Shown here piece after piece: positions 7,316-15,374 of a stretch of DNA of 64,000 nt. The stretch comes from Paenibacillus dokdonensis (GTDB lineage Bacteria; Bacillota; Bacilli; Paenibacillales; Paenibacillaceae): NCBI RefSeq assembly GCF_004916975.1, contig NZ_STGQ01000001.1, positions 1,512,993-1,576,992 on the forward strand. The letters are read 5' to 3'. The notes under the pieces are model-generated. The model did not search any database, had not been told where the DNA came from, and saw only the letters and a list, made by a program, of their open reading frames with translations. Each line of letters opens with the position of its first letter. Position 1 is the first letter of the stretch. A program made the position numbers and the translations under genes.

Positions 7316-8116
7316 ATGACAAAGGTGGCTTGCACAGCAATGTATAAAATTGTGTTTTTTGATGTAGACGGAACCCTGCTAAGTGAAACGGACAGAAGTA
7401 TGCCGCTTAGCACCCAACAAGCCATTATTCAGTTGATGGAGCAAGGAATAAAAGTCGTTATTGCGACAGGAAGACCTTATAGTCTGTGCCAAGATTTTAA
7501 ATCGATGGGTTTTGATACCTTTATATCTGCCAACGGGGCATTGGTGAAATGGAATGACCAAACGATTCATAAGTCGGTCATTACAGAGGAAACGGTACAG
7601 GGGGTCTCAGCTTTTGCGGAGCTCAACGGACACAGCCTCTCCTATTTTACGGAGCAATACATGATGAACGGCATAGGACATGATAATCAGCGGGTGATCC
7701 ATACCTTGAAAGAGACATTGTCGATTATCGATTTTCCGGAAAAGATGGTTTCGGTCACAGAAGAGATTTACGGAATGTGTTTATATGCCGATGACAGCGA
7801 AGCACAGAAATTTGTAGACAAATTCCCAACACTGAAATTCAAACGCTGGCATAACTATGTGATGAACGTGTATGAAGAATTCGAGGCCACCAAGTCATCT
7901 GCGATAAAAAAGGTGCTGGAGCATTTCAATTTTAGCAGTTCAGAAGCGGTTGCCTTTGGTGACGGAGGAAATGACATCGATATGCTGGAATACGTGGGAC
8001 TTGGAATTGCCATGGGAAACGGGGAGCAAGAGCTTAAAGAGAAAGCAGATTTTGTAACCAAAAAAGCCAGTGAAGACGGAATTTCCTATGCGCTAAAAAA
8101 GTTCGGCATTATTTAA
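7316..8116 (+). CDS. HAD hydrolase, Cof/YidA-type phosphatase
   Basis: 266-residue haloacid-dehalogenase-superfamily phosphatase of the Cof class. Motif I is FFDVDGTLLS (nucleophile Asp then acid/base Asp), motif II is VIATGRP, and motifs III/IV are in KSSAIKKVLEHF and AFGDGGNDIDMLEY. The insertion between motifs II and III gives a C2-type cap. Such enzymes dephosphorylate sugar phosphates, nucleotides or flavin phosphates. The ATG at 7316 follows the previous stop by two bases; an in-frame ATG at 7340 gives the more usual N-terminus MYKIVFFDVDG and is an equally possible start. Confidence 0.9.
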   Translation: MTKVACTAMYKIVFFDVDGTLLSETDRSMPLSTQQAIIQLMEQGIKVVIATGRPYSLCQDFKSMGFDTFISANGALVKWNDQTIHKSVITEETVQGVSAFAELNGHSLSYFTEQYMMNGIGHDNQRVIHTLKETLSIIDFPEKMVSVTEEIYGMCLYADDSEAQKFVDKFPTLKFKRWHNYVMNVYEEFEATKSSAIKKVLEHFNFSSSEAVAFGDGGNDIDMLEYVGLGIAMGNGEQELKEKADFVTKKASEDGISYALKKFGII

Positions 8117-8180
8117 TGCCAACCCAATGGGTTAGATCCAATGACTGAGGTTCATTCCCGCCGTTTATAGATCAAGATGA

Positions 8181-8203
8181 AAAAACGGTGATTACATCAC
8201 CGT
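8181..8203 (-). terminator. Terminator of the SMI1/KNR4 gene
   Basis: An eight-base perfect stem (8185-8192 with 8196-8203) with loop TAC. On the minus strand it is followed by a T run (complement of 8181-8185) and lies five bases beyond the stop of the minus-strand gene. The orientation of the U tract fixes the strand. Confidence 0.75.
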
Positions 8204-8207
8204 CGGT

Positions 8208-8741
8208 TTAATCCTCTTTCTCATCTTCTTCTTGCAGGCAGCGTTCAATAAAATCAAAGAGATTTCTGGCCTCAACAGAACGGTTACCCCAGTCATGCCA
8301 AAAATATAACACCTGTCCGTAATTGCCTTCCTCCGTGGGATCTGTATCCAGACAGAGATAGTCACCTGCACCGTTTTCCGCAATCGGAATCCACTTGGCG
8401 TTCCAGAGCATCGGCTTAATTCCAGATTCGATATCCTTTTCCATATCATCCGGATCGAATTCTTCCTGTAAAAAAGCCCAGTTGTCCATCACTGCAGCAA
8501 TCGGCGTCAGTGTCAGATTTCGAACGAAGCTATGTGAACCAGCAGACCAATTCTGTCCGTTATGTACCTTGTAGAAGCTTTTCATTTCTTCGGGCAGCGT
8601 CAACCCTAACTTGACCTCAAGGGACGCAATTTCTTCATCCTCAGCTCCCGGCAGCAGGTTAAGAGCATCTTTAAAATCCGCTGTATGTGAAGTACCCTTT
8701 TCAAAAATCTGCTGCCATAGCAGCTCAGCTTGGTTGTTCAT
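8208..8741 (-). CDS. SMI1/KNR4 (SUKH) family protein
   Basis: 177-residue protein of the SUKH superfamily. Typical features are EDEEIASLEVKLGLTLPEEM (the 'LP..' helix), KSFYKVHNGQ, then WIPIAENGAGDYLCLDTDP, a hallmark of this fold, and a final FDFIERCL helix. SUKH proteins often act as immunity proteins against secreted nuclease toxins, but many are housekeeping or unknown. No toxin gene is visible next to it, so an immunity role is unsupported here. It is the only minus-strand gene in the first 26 kb. Confidence 0.85.
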   Translation of the reverse strand: MNNQAELLWQQIFEKGTSHTADFKDALNLLPGAEDEEIASLEVKLGLTLPEEMKSFYKVHNGQNWSAGSHSFVRNLTLTPIAAVMDNWAFLQEEFDPDDMEKDIESGIKPMLWNAKWIPIAENGAGDYLCLDTDPTEEGNYGQVLYFWHDWGNRSVEARNLFDFIERCLQEEDEKED

Positions 8742-8870
8742 ATGGTGACCTCGCTTCCTTTAAACCTATCATACCGAAAATTCTTCATTTATGCATTATG
8801 GCTTCTTGCCAGCAATCCAGGTACACTTGCATTATGGAAGTGAATTCATCAAGAAAGCAGGAGATCCATA

Positions 8871-9302
8871 ATGACCGTTAAACCAATTACAGAAGATGAT
8901 CTTTTGGCATTGAGCCATTTATATGAAGAGTTGATGGGAATACCGACCAACGAGGAGCGCATGAAAGAAGTATTCAAGTCTGCTGAAGCCAGCGGCAATT
9001 ATCATATCTTAGGCGCTTTTCATGAAGGAGAGTTAGCCGGTTCACTGATGGGTATTATTTGCCTTGATTTCGTCGGTACGTGCAGACCATTCATGGTGAT
9101 TGAAAATGTAATCGTGTCCGATCGAATCCGCAGGCAAGGCATCGGGAAGAAGCTGATGGCTGAAATCGAACAGATTGCAAGAGATAAGGGCTGTGCCTAT
9201 ATTATTTTTGTGTCTGGCGAGAAGCGCAAGGAGGCTCATATTTTCTATGAGAAGCTGGGGTACAGGGACGAACAGGCCGAGGGCTTCCGAAAGCATTTAT
9301 AG
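8871..9302 (+). CDS. GNAT family N-acetyltransferase
   Basis: 143-residue GNAT acetyltransferase. Motif A is clear: VIENVIVSDRIRRQGIGKKL, with R-R-Q-G-I-G binding the acetyl-CoA pyrophosphate, and motif B appears as HIFYEKLGYRD. The substrate is unknown. AGGAGAT lies upstream of the ATG. It stands alone after the divergent SMI1/KNR4 gene. Confidence 0.9.
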   Translation: MTVKPITEDDLLALSHLYEELMGIPTNEERMKEVFKSAEASGNYHILGAFHEGELAGSLMGIICLDFVGTCRPFMVIENVIVSDRIRRQGIGKKLMAEIEQIARDKGCAYIIFVSGEKRKEAHIFYEKLGYRDEQAEGFRKHL

Positions 9303-9379
9303 ACCCACAGGAAGAGAGTAATGTGTGATGTGGATTGCTGCGGCCGAGGCATATGAATGGTAACAAAGGGGGAAATCCA

Positions 9380-9772
9380 ATGATTCTATGTCCTTGGTGC
9401 GGACAAGAGGTTGAACTGGTGGATCAGGTATGTCCAGAATGCAAAACTGAAGTATTACCGGAACATCTCATGGGTTCCAATGGAGAAACAAATGCTATTG
9501 GGAATGTAGAAGCAGATACAGCTGATTTGGATATTGAAACGGTGATTATGAATGAGTTCAAGTGTTCCAAATGCGGGCATGACGAGTGTATCACGGATGA
9601 AGTGGCAATGAGCGGCACGGGAATCAGCAAAATTATGGATATCAATTATCATCATTTTCTGTTCGTATCATGCACGCATTGCGGATTTGTGGAAATATAT
9701 AATCCCGATGTACTGCGTGGATACAAGTCCGGGAAACTCAGCACAGTGATGGATATTTTGTTTGGACGATAG
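9380..9772 (+). CDS. Zinc-ribbon protein with two CxxC pairs per half
   Basis: 130-residue protein with four CxxC knuckles: CPWC and CPEC at the N-terminus form one zinc ribbon, and CSKC and CTHC in the C-terminal half form a second. The second half (ECITDEVAMSGTGISKIMD and the following beta strands) resembles nucleic-acid-binding Zn-ribbon proteins of the DUF2082 type. The start at 9380 follows AAAGGGGGAAA and places CPWC four residues in; an in-frame ATG at 9335 has no ribosome site. Role unknown. Confidence 0.72.
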   Translation: MILCPWCGQEVELVDQVCPECKTEVLPEHLMGSNGETNAIGNVEADTADLDIETVIMNEFKCSKCGHDECITDEVAMSGTGISKIMDINYHHFLFVSCTHCGFVEIYNPDVLRGYKSGKLSTVMDILFGR

Positions 9773-9796
9773 GTTATAAAAAGGAGATGCCTTTTC

Positions 9797-10330
9797 GTGA
9801 ACGAAAACCGTTTTCCCATAGGTCCGTTTGAACCAGAACTTCATCCTTCTGCTGAAGCTCTGGGCGGCTTGATTCATCAGATTCCTGAGATCACGAAGCT
9901 TTTACGAGAAATGATCTCTTCACTTCCACCGGAGCAGCAGAATATCCCGTATCGTCAGGGAGGATGGACGATTAAACAAGTGATCCATCATATGGCTGAT
10001 AATGATATGAATGAATACATAAGGTTCAAGAAGGCATTAACGGAGGATGGCCCGATGGCGGGTTCTTACCGGGAAGATCTCTGGGCTGAATTGGGTGATT
10101 ACCGGGATTTACCTGTCGAGAGTTCTCTTTTGTTCATGGAAGCACTGCATCAGCGCTTTGTGATTCTACTGAAAAGTTTAGATCCGGATGATTTTAAGAA
10201 GAAGCTCAGCACTCAGGTGCTGGGACAAATCACGTTAGAAACAGCACTCCAGCGATTCATATGGCATAGTCGGCATCATATAGCCCAGATCCAGGCATTC
10301 ATGAGGTCTGATAACGGGCATATGCTTTAA
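9797..10330 (+). CDS. YfiT-like DinB-fold bacillithiol transferase
   Basis: 177-residue member of the DinB/YfiT metalloprotein superfamily. The N-terminal RFPIGPFEPE is typical of the YfiT branch. Metal-ligand histidines are visible in VIHHMADNDMNEY (near residue 72) and in the C-terminal HSRHHIAQIQAF, giving the three-His site of the four-helix bundle. YfiT/BstA-type enzymes conjugate bacillithiol to electrophiles or act as metal-dependent hydrolases, which fits the detoxification character of this region. It starts with GTG at 9797, after AAGGAGATG. Confidence 0.85.
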   Translation: MNENRFPIGPFEPELHPSAEALGGLIHQIPEITKLLREMISSLPPEQQNIPYRQGGWTIKQVIHHMADNDMNEYIRFKKALTEDGPMAGSYREDLWAELGDYRDLPVESSLLFMEALHQRFVILLKSLDPDDFKKKLSTQVLGQITLETALQRFIWHSRHHIAQIQAFMRSDNGHML

Positions 10331-10349
10331 TTACTAGGGAGGATTCAAG

Positions 10350-10510
10350 ATGCACCGTATAGATGTCGTTTATTCCTTAATAACCAATGAAGCTAAAACT
10401 AAAGTTCTGATGGTGAAGAACAAGGACAATGAGCGTTGGACTTTACCAGGTGGGCCCAAGTTGATTTCGAAGAGGGAATATTCGAAAGTGAAATAAAGAG
10501 GAGGGAACTC
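10350..10510 (+). pseudogene. Frameshifted and truncated Nudix hydrolase remnant
   Basis: After GGGAGGA an ATG at 10350 opens MHRIDVVYSLITNEAKTKVL and continues to WTLPGG, the normal lead-in to a Nudix box. The frame then breaks: the first frame ends at TAA 10494-10496, while the box continues in another frame as QVDFEEGIFESEIKRRE. Nothing further of a Nudix domain follows; an unrelated membrane protein starts at 10511. This is a remnant with a one-base shift and loss of everything beyond the Nudix box. Confidence 0.75.
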
Positions 10511-10798
10511 ATGGAGTACAAAGATTCCTTTTATCAGCTGTTTCAATTAAACGAATTGGGATTTAAAATCATTAGCTTGTTGCTTATACTTGTTATTGTA
10601 ATCGGTATCATTATTTTATTTGTTTATCGCAACCGGATATCCGGCAAGAAGATGATGTTTTTTGGTGCGGAGCTCATCCTGCTTGGATTCATGTTCAATG
10701 TTATTCTGGATTTTAAATTTCAGATGCCGATCCTGAGTTTTATTACGATTCTGCTGGGGATGCTGGTTAGTCTGATGGGTATGGTGAAAAAAGATTAA
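10511..10798 (+). CDS. Small membrane protein with three hydrophobic segments
   Basis: 95-residue protein with hydrophobic stretches at about residues 17-40, 47-65 and 70-90, and short charged connectors such as YRNRISGKK. No family is recognised. AGGAGGG at 10500-10506 lies just before the ATG at 10511, which sets the start; the same frame is open further upstream only because it reads through the Nudix remnant. Membrane location is predicted from hydrophobicity. Confidence 0.6.
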   Translation: MEYKDSFYQLFQLNELGFKIISLLLILVIVIGIIILFVYRNRISGKKMMFFGAELILLGFMFNVILDFKFQMPILSFITILLGMLVSLMGMVKKD

Positions 10799-10845
10799 GG
10801 TTGTCTGAGCTGGCATAAGGAATACCTACAATCTGAGAGAGAGCG

Positions 10846-11859
10846 GTGACTATTTTGAAGGGAATAGATACGATTCATCAATTGATAGAGGGCTGGGTTG
10901 CAGAAAAGAAAATACCCGGGGCTGTCGTGGATATCCAGGTGAAAAATAAAATGAAATGGCAAGCGGCATATGGAACAGTGTCGCTGGACACGATCTTCGA
11001 TGCAGCCTCGCTGACCAAAGTTGTAGTGGCGCTGCCGGCAATCATGATGCTGGTCCAGTCATCCAAACTGTCGCTGCAGGATCCGGTTCAGAAGCATATC
11101 CCTGAGTTTCGCCATGCCGAAGTTACGATTGAGCATTGTCTAAGACATGTATCAGGTCTGCCTTCCGTACTTCCGGATTTCAGAGAACGTTACAGTAAAA
11201 GCGATATTAAGCAGCTGATTATGGCTCAGGAGCTGGAATTCAGTCCCGGTGAACGTGTGCAGTACAGTGACTTGGGATTGGTTCTTATCGGCTGGATTAT
11301 TTCCCGGTTGACGAAAAAGCCTTTGGATGAATTTGCTCGGGAAGCGATATTTATGCCGCTTGGAATGACAGATAGTTATTTTAATCCGCCTGCAAACCTA
11401 CGTGAACGGATAGCTCCGACGGAGTGGGATGGCAATAAGTATCTTATTGGTGAAGTACATGATGAAACATGTTACCGACTTGGAGGAGTGGCAGGAAGTG
11501 CGGGATTATTTGCAACAGCCGAGGATATATCGAAATATGCAAAATCTTGGCTTTATCCTGAGCAGTACTCATTATGGACCAGAGCTTCGGTGGATGCCTG
11601 CACCCAATCCGTTTTTCATGGACGCGGTATTGGCTGGCAGGTACAGGAAAGTCCTGAAGGAGTGCTTTCATGTGGCCCTCATTGGCCGAAGGGCAGCTTT
11701 GGACATACAGGTTATACCGGTACGAGTATCTGGATTAATCCAGCAGATGAAGTGACTGTCGTGTTCCTGACGAATGCGGTCCATTTAGGCAGGGATAATG
11801 TGCTGAAGGATTTGCGGCCTATTCTGCATGAAGCGGTATTAGATATTTGCGCGGATTAG
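10846..11859 (+). CDS. Serine hydrolase, beta-lactamase/EstB family
   Basis: 337-residue serine hydrolase of the class C beta-lactamase/penicillin-binding-protein fold. The S-x-x-K motif is SLTK (about residue 55, in FDAASLTKVV), the Y-x-N equivalent is YSDLG, and HTGYTG near the C-terminus stands for the K-T-G triad. No signal peptide is visible, so it is probably a cytoplasmic esterase or peptidase rather than a secreted beta-lactamase. GTG at 10846 or TTG at 10855 could be the start; ribosome sites do not decide. Confidence 0.87.
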   Translation: MTILKGIDTIHQLIEGWVAEKKIPGAVVDIQVKNKMKWQAAYGTVSLDTIFDAASLTKVVVALPAIMMLVQSSKLSLQDPVQKHIPEFRHAEVTIEHCLRHVSGLPSVLPDFRERYSKSDIKQLIMAQELEFSPGERVQYSDLGLVLIGWIISRLTKKPLDEFAREAIFMPLGMTDSYFNPPANLRERIAPTEWDGNKYLIGEVHDETCYRLGGVAGSAGLFATAEDISKYAKSWLYPEQYSLWTRASVDACTQSVFHGRGIGWQVQESPEGVLSCGPHWPKGSFGHTGYTGTSIWINPADEVTVVFLTNAVHLGRDNVLKDLRPILHEAVLDICAD

Positions 11860-11904
11860 TGAAATGATATTGATAAATCGAGCATTTATTTGGTGGTGAG
11901 ATCT

Positions 11905-12426
11905 TTGGAAATTGACGAATCGATCACGGTGGTCCCCTATGACGACCAGTGGGCGGATGTATTCAATAATGAAAAGTCTACACTTCTGAATATCTTCGGT
12001 TCTGATACCGTTGAAATCGAACATTTCGGCAGCACCTCGGTCAGAGGCATGGTTGCCAAACCGATCATTGATATACTAATTGGCGTTTCTTCACTTGAAC
12101 TGGATGAATCGATACTCCACCAGCTGCAGCAGCGTAACTATGATAGTTTTGGCGAAGCGGGTGTAGAAGGGCGGCTGTATTTTCGTAAACGCGCGGAACA
12201 CTCCTTCAATTTGGCTGTCGTAATCTTTCAAGGGGAACAGTGGATCAACAATATTCAAATTCGAGATTACCTAAGAACCCATCCTCAGGTGGCAGAACAA
12301 TATTCGATGCATAAACGTGAGTCCATTCAAAAGGGAATAACTACATTACTGGCTTACTCCGACGAGAAGGCGGAATTCGTGCAAAGTGTATTGAGACAGG
12401 CTAAAAAATACAGTATGGGTAATTAA
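11905..12426 (+). CDS. GrpB family protein, third copy
   Basis: 173-residue GrpB protein with signature HFGSTSVRGMVAKPIIDILI (about residues 34-53), keeping the GSTS turn and the Asp. It differs from the other two copies downstream (a shorter loop before the central strands). The start is uncertain: GGTGAG at 11895-11900 favours the TTG at 11905, but in-frame GTG codons at 11893 and 11896 are alternatives. It follows the serine hydrolase by 45 bases on the same strand. Confidence 0.82.
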   Translation: MEIDESITVVPYDDQWADVFNNEKSTLLNIFGSDTVEIEHFGSTSVRGMVAKPIIDILIGVSSLELDESILHQLQQRNYDSFGEAGVEGRLYFRKRAEHSFNLAVVIFQGEQWINNIQIRDYLRTHPQVAEQYSMHKRESIQKGITTLLAYSDEKAEFVQSVLRQAKKYSMGN

Positions 12427-12496
12427 GAAACAGCCCTATGAAATTGCCCGTAAATTGGAAAAACAAATGCTTAACTTATAAGGAGGGTTTTATTTT

Positions 12497-12754
12497 ATGA
12501 TGTCTATCAAATTGCCTAAAGAACAAAAAACAGAGCTGGCCCAAAGTGTCCAGGCTTATTTTGAAGAGGAACGTTCTGAAAGCATCGGACAACTGGGAGC
12601 GGAGCAATTAATCGATTTTATGATCGGCGAGCTCGGACCCTATATTTATAACCAGGCGATCGAAGATACTAGAGCATTGATTACCGAAAAAATGGCTCAA
12701 ATCGATGATGAGTTGTACACCCTAGAGAAGCCCATTCAAAACTTGAGAAGATAG
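12497..12754 (+). CDS. DUF2164 family protein
   Basis: 85-residue acidic, helix-rich protein with the DUF2164 pattern: IKLPKEQKTELAQSVQAYFE near the start and then IGQLGAEQLIDFMIGELGP, followed by IYNQAIEDTRALI. Function unknown. AAGGAGGG lies nine bases upstream of the ATG. The phosphotransferase gene starts 20 bases after its stop, so they probably share a transcript. Confidence 0.85.
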   Translation: MMSIKLPKEQKTELAQSVQAYFEEERSESIGQLGAEQLIDFMIGELGPYIYNQAIEDTRALITEKMAQIDDELYTLEKPIQNLRR

Positions 12755-12774
12755 GCCTGACAGGAGTTGGATCG

Positions 12775-13767
12775 ATGGAGAAGGAATTAATACAGCAGAT
12801 GAATGATCATCTGCTCGAGGAGGCTGCGCTCTCCTTTGGCGTTGTTTTGCAGGATCTGAAATATATTGGCGGATTTCAGAATTTTATATATGAGTATGTT
12901 AACAATGGAAAAACCTATATTTTAAGGATTACGCATAGCTCCCACCGGGATATTGATTCAGTGAAAGCCGAACTTGATTGGGTGCATGATCTCCATCGCC
13001 ATGGGGTGTCTGTCAGCAAACCGGTTACATCAAGGCATGATAACCCGCTTGAAGTGATACATTTGGATGATTCCTATGTCATGGTTACATCTTTCGAAAA
13101 AGCGTCTGGCACAAAAATTAACTATCCTGATTGTATGAACAATGACTCACTATCTGAAAAATGCGGGGAGATCACGGGACAAATTCACGCCTTATCCAAA
13201 AGCTATGTACCGGCAATCCATTCAGTGAAGCGCCATGATTGGACAGGAAATTACTATTTAAACCATGTGAAACACTTCATACCAGCATCGCAGCGGCAAG
13301 TATTTACGAACATGGAACAATTAAAGACGCAAATCCACGGACTGCCGAAAACGGACAGCTACGGACTCATCCATGGAGATATTAATATCGGAAATTTCCT
13401 TGTCGATGGTGATCGAATCACCCTTTTTGATTTTGACGAATGCCAATACAGCTGGTTTGTGGAGGATATAGCCATTCAGCTTTTTTATATGGTGTATGTT
13501 GTTTTGGATGATTCATTAGAAGAGCGACATGATCAAGCGCGGAGGTTCATGAAGCATTTTTTGAAAGGATACGAGAGGCAACATTCGATTCACGCAGATT
13601 CATTAAAGCATATGGAGTTATTTCTGAGACTGCGCGAAATTATCGTTTACGTGGGAATGTATCGGAGTTTTGATTTTTCGAGCCTCAATGATTGGACGCA
13701 GAAATACATACAAGAAAGCCGTAATAGGCTGGAAGCAGGGACATCGATCGTTCAAAATCTGTTGTAG
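12775..13767 (+). CDS. Phosphotransferase, APH/choline-kinase fold
   Basis: 330-residue kinase of the aminoglycoside phosphotransferase (protein-kinase-like) fold. The Brenner motif is LIHGDINIGNFLVDG, with catalytic Asp and metal-binding Asn. The DFG-like metal site is ITLFDFDECQYSWFVEDIA. The N-lobe has YILRITHSSHRD containing a likely nucleotide-binding strand. The substrate could be a small-molecule alcohol; resistance to an aminoglycoside cannot be claimed from sequence. It lies between DUF2164 and VanZ genes with very short gaps, suggesting an operon. Confidence 0.87.
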   Translation: MEKELIQQMNDHLLEEAALSFGVVLQDLKYIGGFQNFIYEYVNNGKTYILRITHSSHRDIDSVKAELDWVHDLHRHGVSVSKPVTSRHDNPLEVIHLDDSYVMVTSFEKASGTKINYPDCMNNDSLSEKCGEITGQIHALSKSYVPAIHSVKRHDWTGNYYLNHVKHFIPASQRQVFTNMEQLKTQIHGLPKTDSYGLIHGDINIGNFLVDGDRITLFDFDECQYSWFVEDIAIQLFYMVYVVLDDSLEERHDQARRFMKHFLKGYERQHSIHADSLKHMELFLRLREIIVYVGMYRSFDFSSLNDWTQKYIQESRNRLEAGTSIVQNLL

Positions 13768-13780
13768 CAGGTGATAGCCT

Positions 13781-14233
13781 TTGAATCGAAACAACCACAA
13801 AATCATTAAAGTATTCGTATGGATTTTTTTTACCGGATACAGTGCCTGCTTGCTATATTGGATGTTCCGGGGGTTTGGCCGAACCACTCACACCGAAATC
13901 AGATATAATCTGGTTCCGTTCAATACCATTTTCAGTTATATCTTTAACGTGAATCAGCATAACATTGGAACGACGATCGTTAATTTAGCCGGTAATGTGG
14001 GGGTTTTCCTTCCATTCGGATTGATGTTACCCTATCTCTTCAAAAAATTAACAAGGTACAGCATGTTTTTTGTTTGGTTTACCGGCTCTATCATTATTCT
14101 GGAGATCATGCAGACCGTACTCAAGGTAGGAACAGGAGACATTGATGATGTCATATTAAATGTTATAGGTGCTTCTGCGGGTTATGTTGTGTATCGGATA
14201 TTTCTCACGGGAAAATCAAGTCACTTCATGTGA
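13781..14233 (+). CDS. VanZ family membrane protein
   Basis: 150-residue protein with four predicted transmembrane helices. The VanZ pattern is visible as NLVPFNTI, NLAGNVGVFLPFGLMLP and EIMQTVLKVGTGDIDDVILN, followed by a final helix with GYVVYRIF. VanZ homologues are linked to low-level teicoplanin resistance in some hosts, but most are of unknown function. It begins with TTG at 13781, thirteen bases after the preceding gene. Confidence 0.88.
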   Translation: MNRNNHKIIKVFVWIFFTGYSACLLYWMFRGFGRTTHTEIRYNLVPFNTIFSYIFNVNQHNIGTTIVNLAGNVGVFLPFGLMLPYLFKKLTRYSMFFVWFTGSIIILEIMQTVLKVGTGDIDDVILNVIGASAGYVVYRIFLTGKSSHFM

Positions 14234-14258
14234 AATTGCCTGAACTGGAGGAGATCGA

Positions 14259-14993
14259 GTGGAGCACAGAGGTTCCGAATTTTATGACGACGGGTTGATT
14301 TTCAAAAGGTATCTGGATCGAAGAAACTGGACTGAAAATGCCAACGATACCATAGAAAAGCCGATTATACTTCAGTTGATTGGCAGTGTGTCCGGACTGA
14401 GAATTCTGGATTTGGGATGCGGGGATGCCTCATTCGGTAATGAGCTTCTCGATGCAGGAGCTGTTTCGTATACCGGAATTGAAGGCTCGGCGAATATGGT
14501 AGAAGAAGCAAAGAAGACAATGCGTAGATCAAAAACCGAGATTATACATACTGCAATTGAGGATTGGGATTTTCCGGATTCGCATTTTGATATGGTCATT
14601 TCCAGGCTTGTTCTGCATTACATAGAGGATGTCGAAGCGATTTTAAAAAAGGTATATCGATCCCTGGTGGACGGTGGTAGATTTGTTTTCTCCGTTGAGC
14701 ATCCCGTGATGACATCCTCCTATGGACTTCCAAGAGAGGAAGGCATGAAGCAGGATTGGATCGTCGACCAATATTTCCATACGGGAATTCGTAAGCAGGA
14801 GTGGCTTGGTGGAACAGCAGTAAAATACCACAGAACGATTGAGGATATCTATTCTGCGCTCCAACATGCGGGCTTTAATATAACAAGCCTTAGAGAATCC
14901 AAGCCCAATGAAGCGAACTTCCAGCATAACGAAACTTACGAGCGGCGCATGAGAATTCCTTTGTTTTTGTTTTTCAGCGCCCAGAAAATATAG
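14259..14993 (+). CDS. Class I SAM-dependent methyltransferase
   Basis: 244-residue Rossmann-fold methyltransferase. Motif I is LRILDLGCGDASFG, the glycine-rich SAM-binding loop; the acidic end of strand 2 is in YTGIEGS; motif IV is HFDMVISRLVLHYIED. The substrate is unknown, probably a small molecule. GGAGGAG lies six bases upstream of the GTG at 14259. It follows vanZ by 25 bases and precedes a YrdB-like gene by five, so the cluster 12775-15355 may be one transcript. Confidence 0.9.
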   Translation: MEHRGSEFYDDGLIFKRYLDRRNWTENANDTIEKPIILQLIGSVSGLRILDLGCGDASFGNELLDAGAVSYTGIEGSANMVEEAKKTMRRSKTEIIHTAIEDWDFPDSHFDMVISRLVLHYIEDVEAILKKVYRSLVDGGRFVFSVEHPVMTSSYGLPREEGMKQDWIVDQYFHTGIRKQEWLGGTAVKYHRTIEDIYSALQHAGFNITSLRESKPNEANFQHNETYERRMRIPLFLFFSAQKI

Positions 14994-14998
14994 AGACG

Positions 14999-15355
14999 GT
15001 GATCCATACGTTAAAAATATTAAACCTTTTATTGAGATTTATTTTGGAGCTTATTTTGTTGTTTTCCTTATGTTATTGGGGATTGCATGTCCAATTGGGC
15101 GTATTCATGCAGATTGTTTTGGGTCTCGGATTACCAGTCCTTGCAGCAGTCGCGTGGGGGTTATTCATATCACCCAAAGCCTCGGTTCGCGTTCCATTAT
15201 TTGTTGTGCTTTTCATTGAAGCTATTTTGTTCGCAGCGGCTGTTCTGTGTTTCATCAGTTCAGGCTTCGTAACCTTTGCCGTGATTTTTGGGGTCTTGGC
15301 CGTCGTCAACCGTTTTATCATTTTGAAATGGAAGCAGCAAGGTTTCGACACTTAA
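14999..15355 (+). CDS. YrdB/DUF2568 family membrane protein
   Basis: 118-residue protein with four hydrophobic helices and a positively charged end (IILKWKQQGF). The pattern LLLRFILELILLFSLCYWG, then LGLGLPVLAAVAWGLFISPKA and VLFIEAILF, matches YrdB-type DUF2568 proteins. Function unknown. It starts at GTG 14999, immediately after the methyltransferase gene. Confidence 0.82.
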   Translation: MIHTLKILNLLLRFILELILLFSLCYWGLHVQLGVFMQIVLGLGLPVLAAVAWGLFISPKASVRVPLFVVLFIEAILFAAAVLCFISSGFVTFAVIFGVLAVVNRFIILKWKQQGFDT

Positions 15356-15374
15356 ATGAAGGATGTGTTCATAG

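Noticed and set aside
8208..8741. Immunity gene of a contact-dependent toxin system
   Set aside because: SUKH proteins can be immunity factors, but no toxin, secretion signal or polymorphic cassette is adjacent.
8687..8881. Plus-strand 64-codon frame between the SMI1/KNR4 and acetyltransferase genes
   Set aside because: It overlaps the start of the SMI1/KNR4 gene, has no ribosome site and no family match.
12427..12496. Short frame reading PYEIARKLEKQMLNL after the third grpB gene
   Set aside because: Looks protein-like but is only about 20 codons, overlaps grpB in another frame upstream and lacks a start; not enough to call a remnant.
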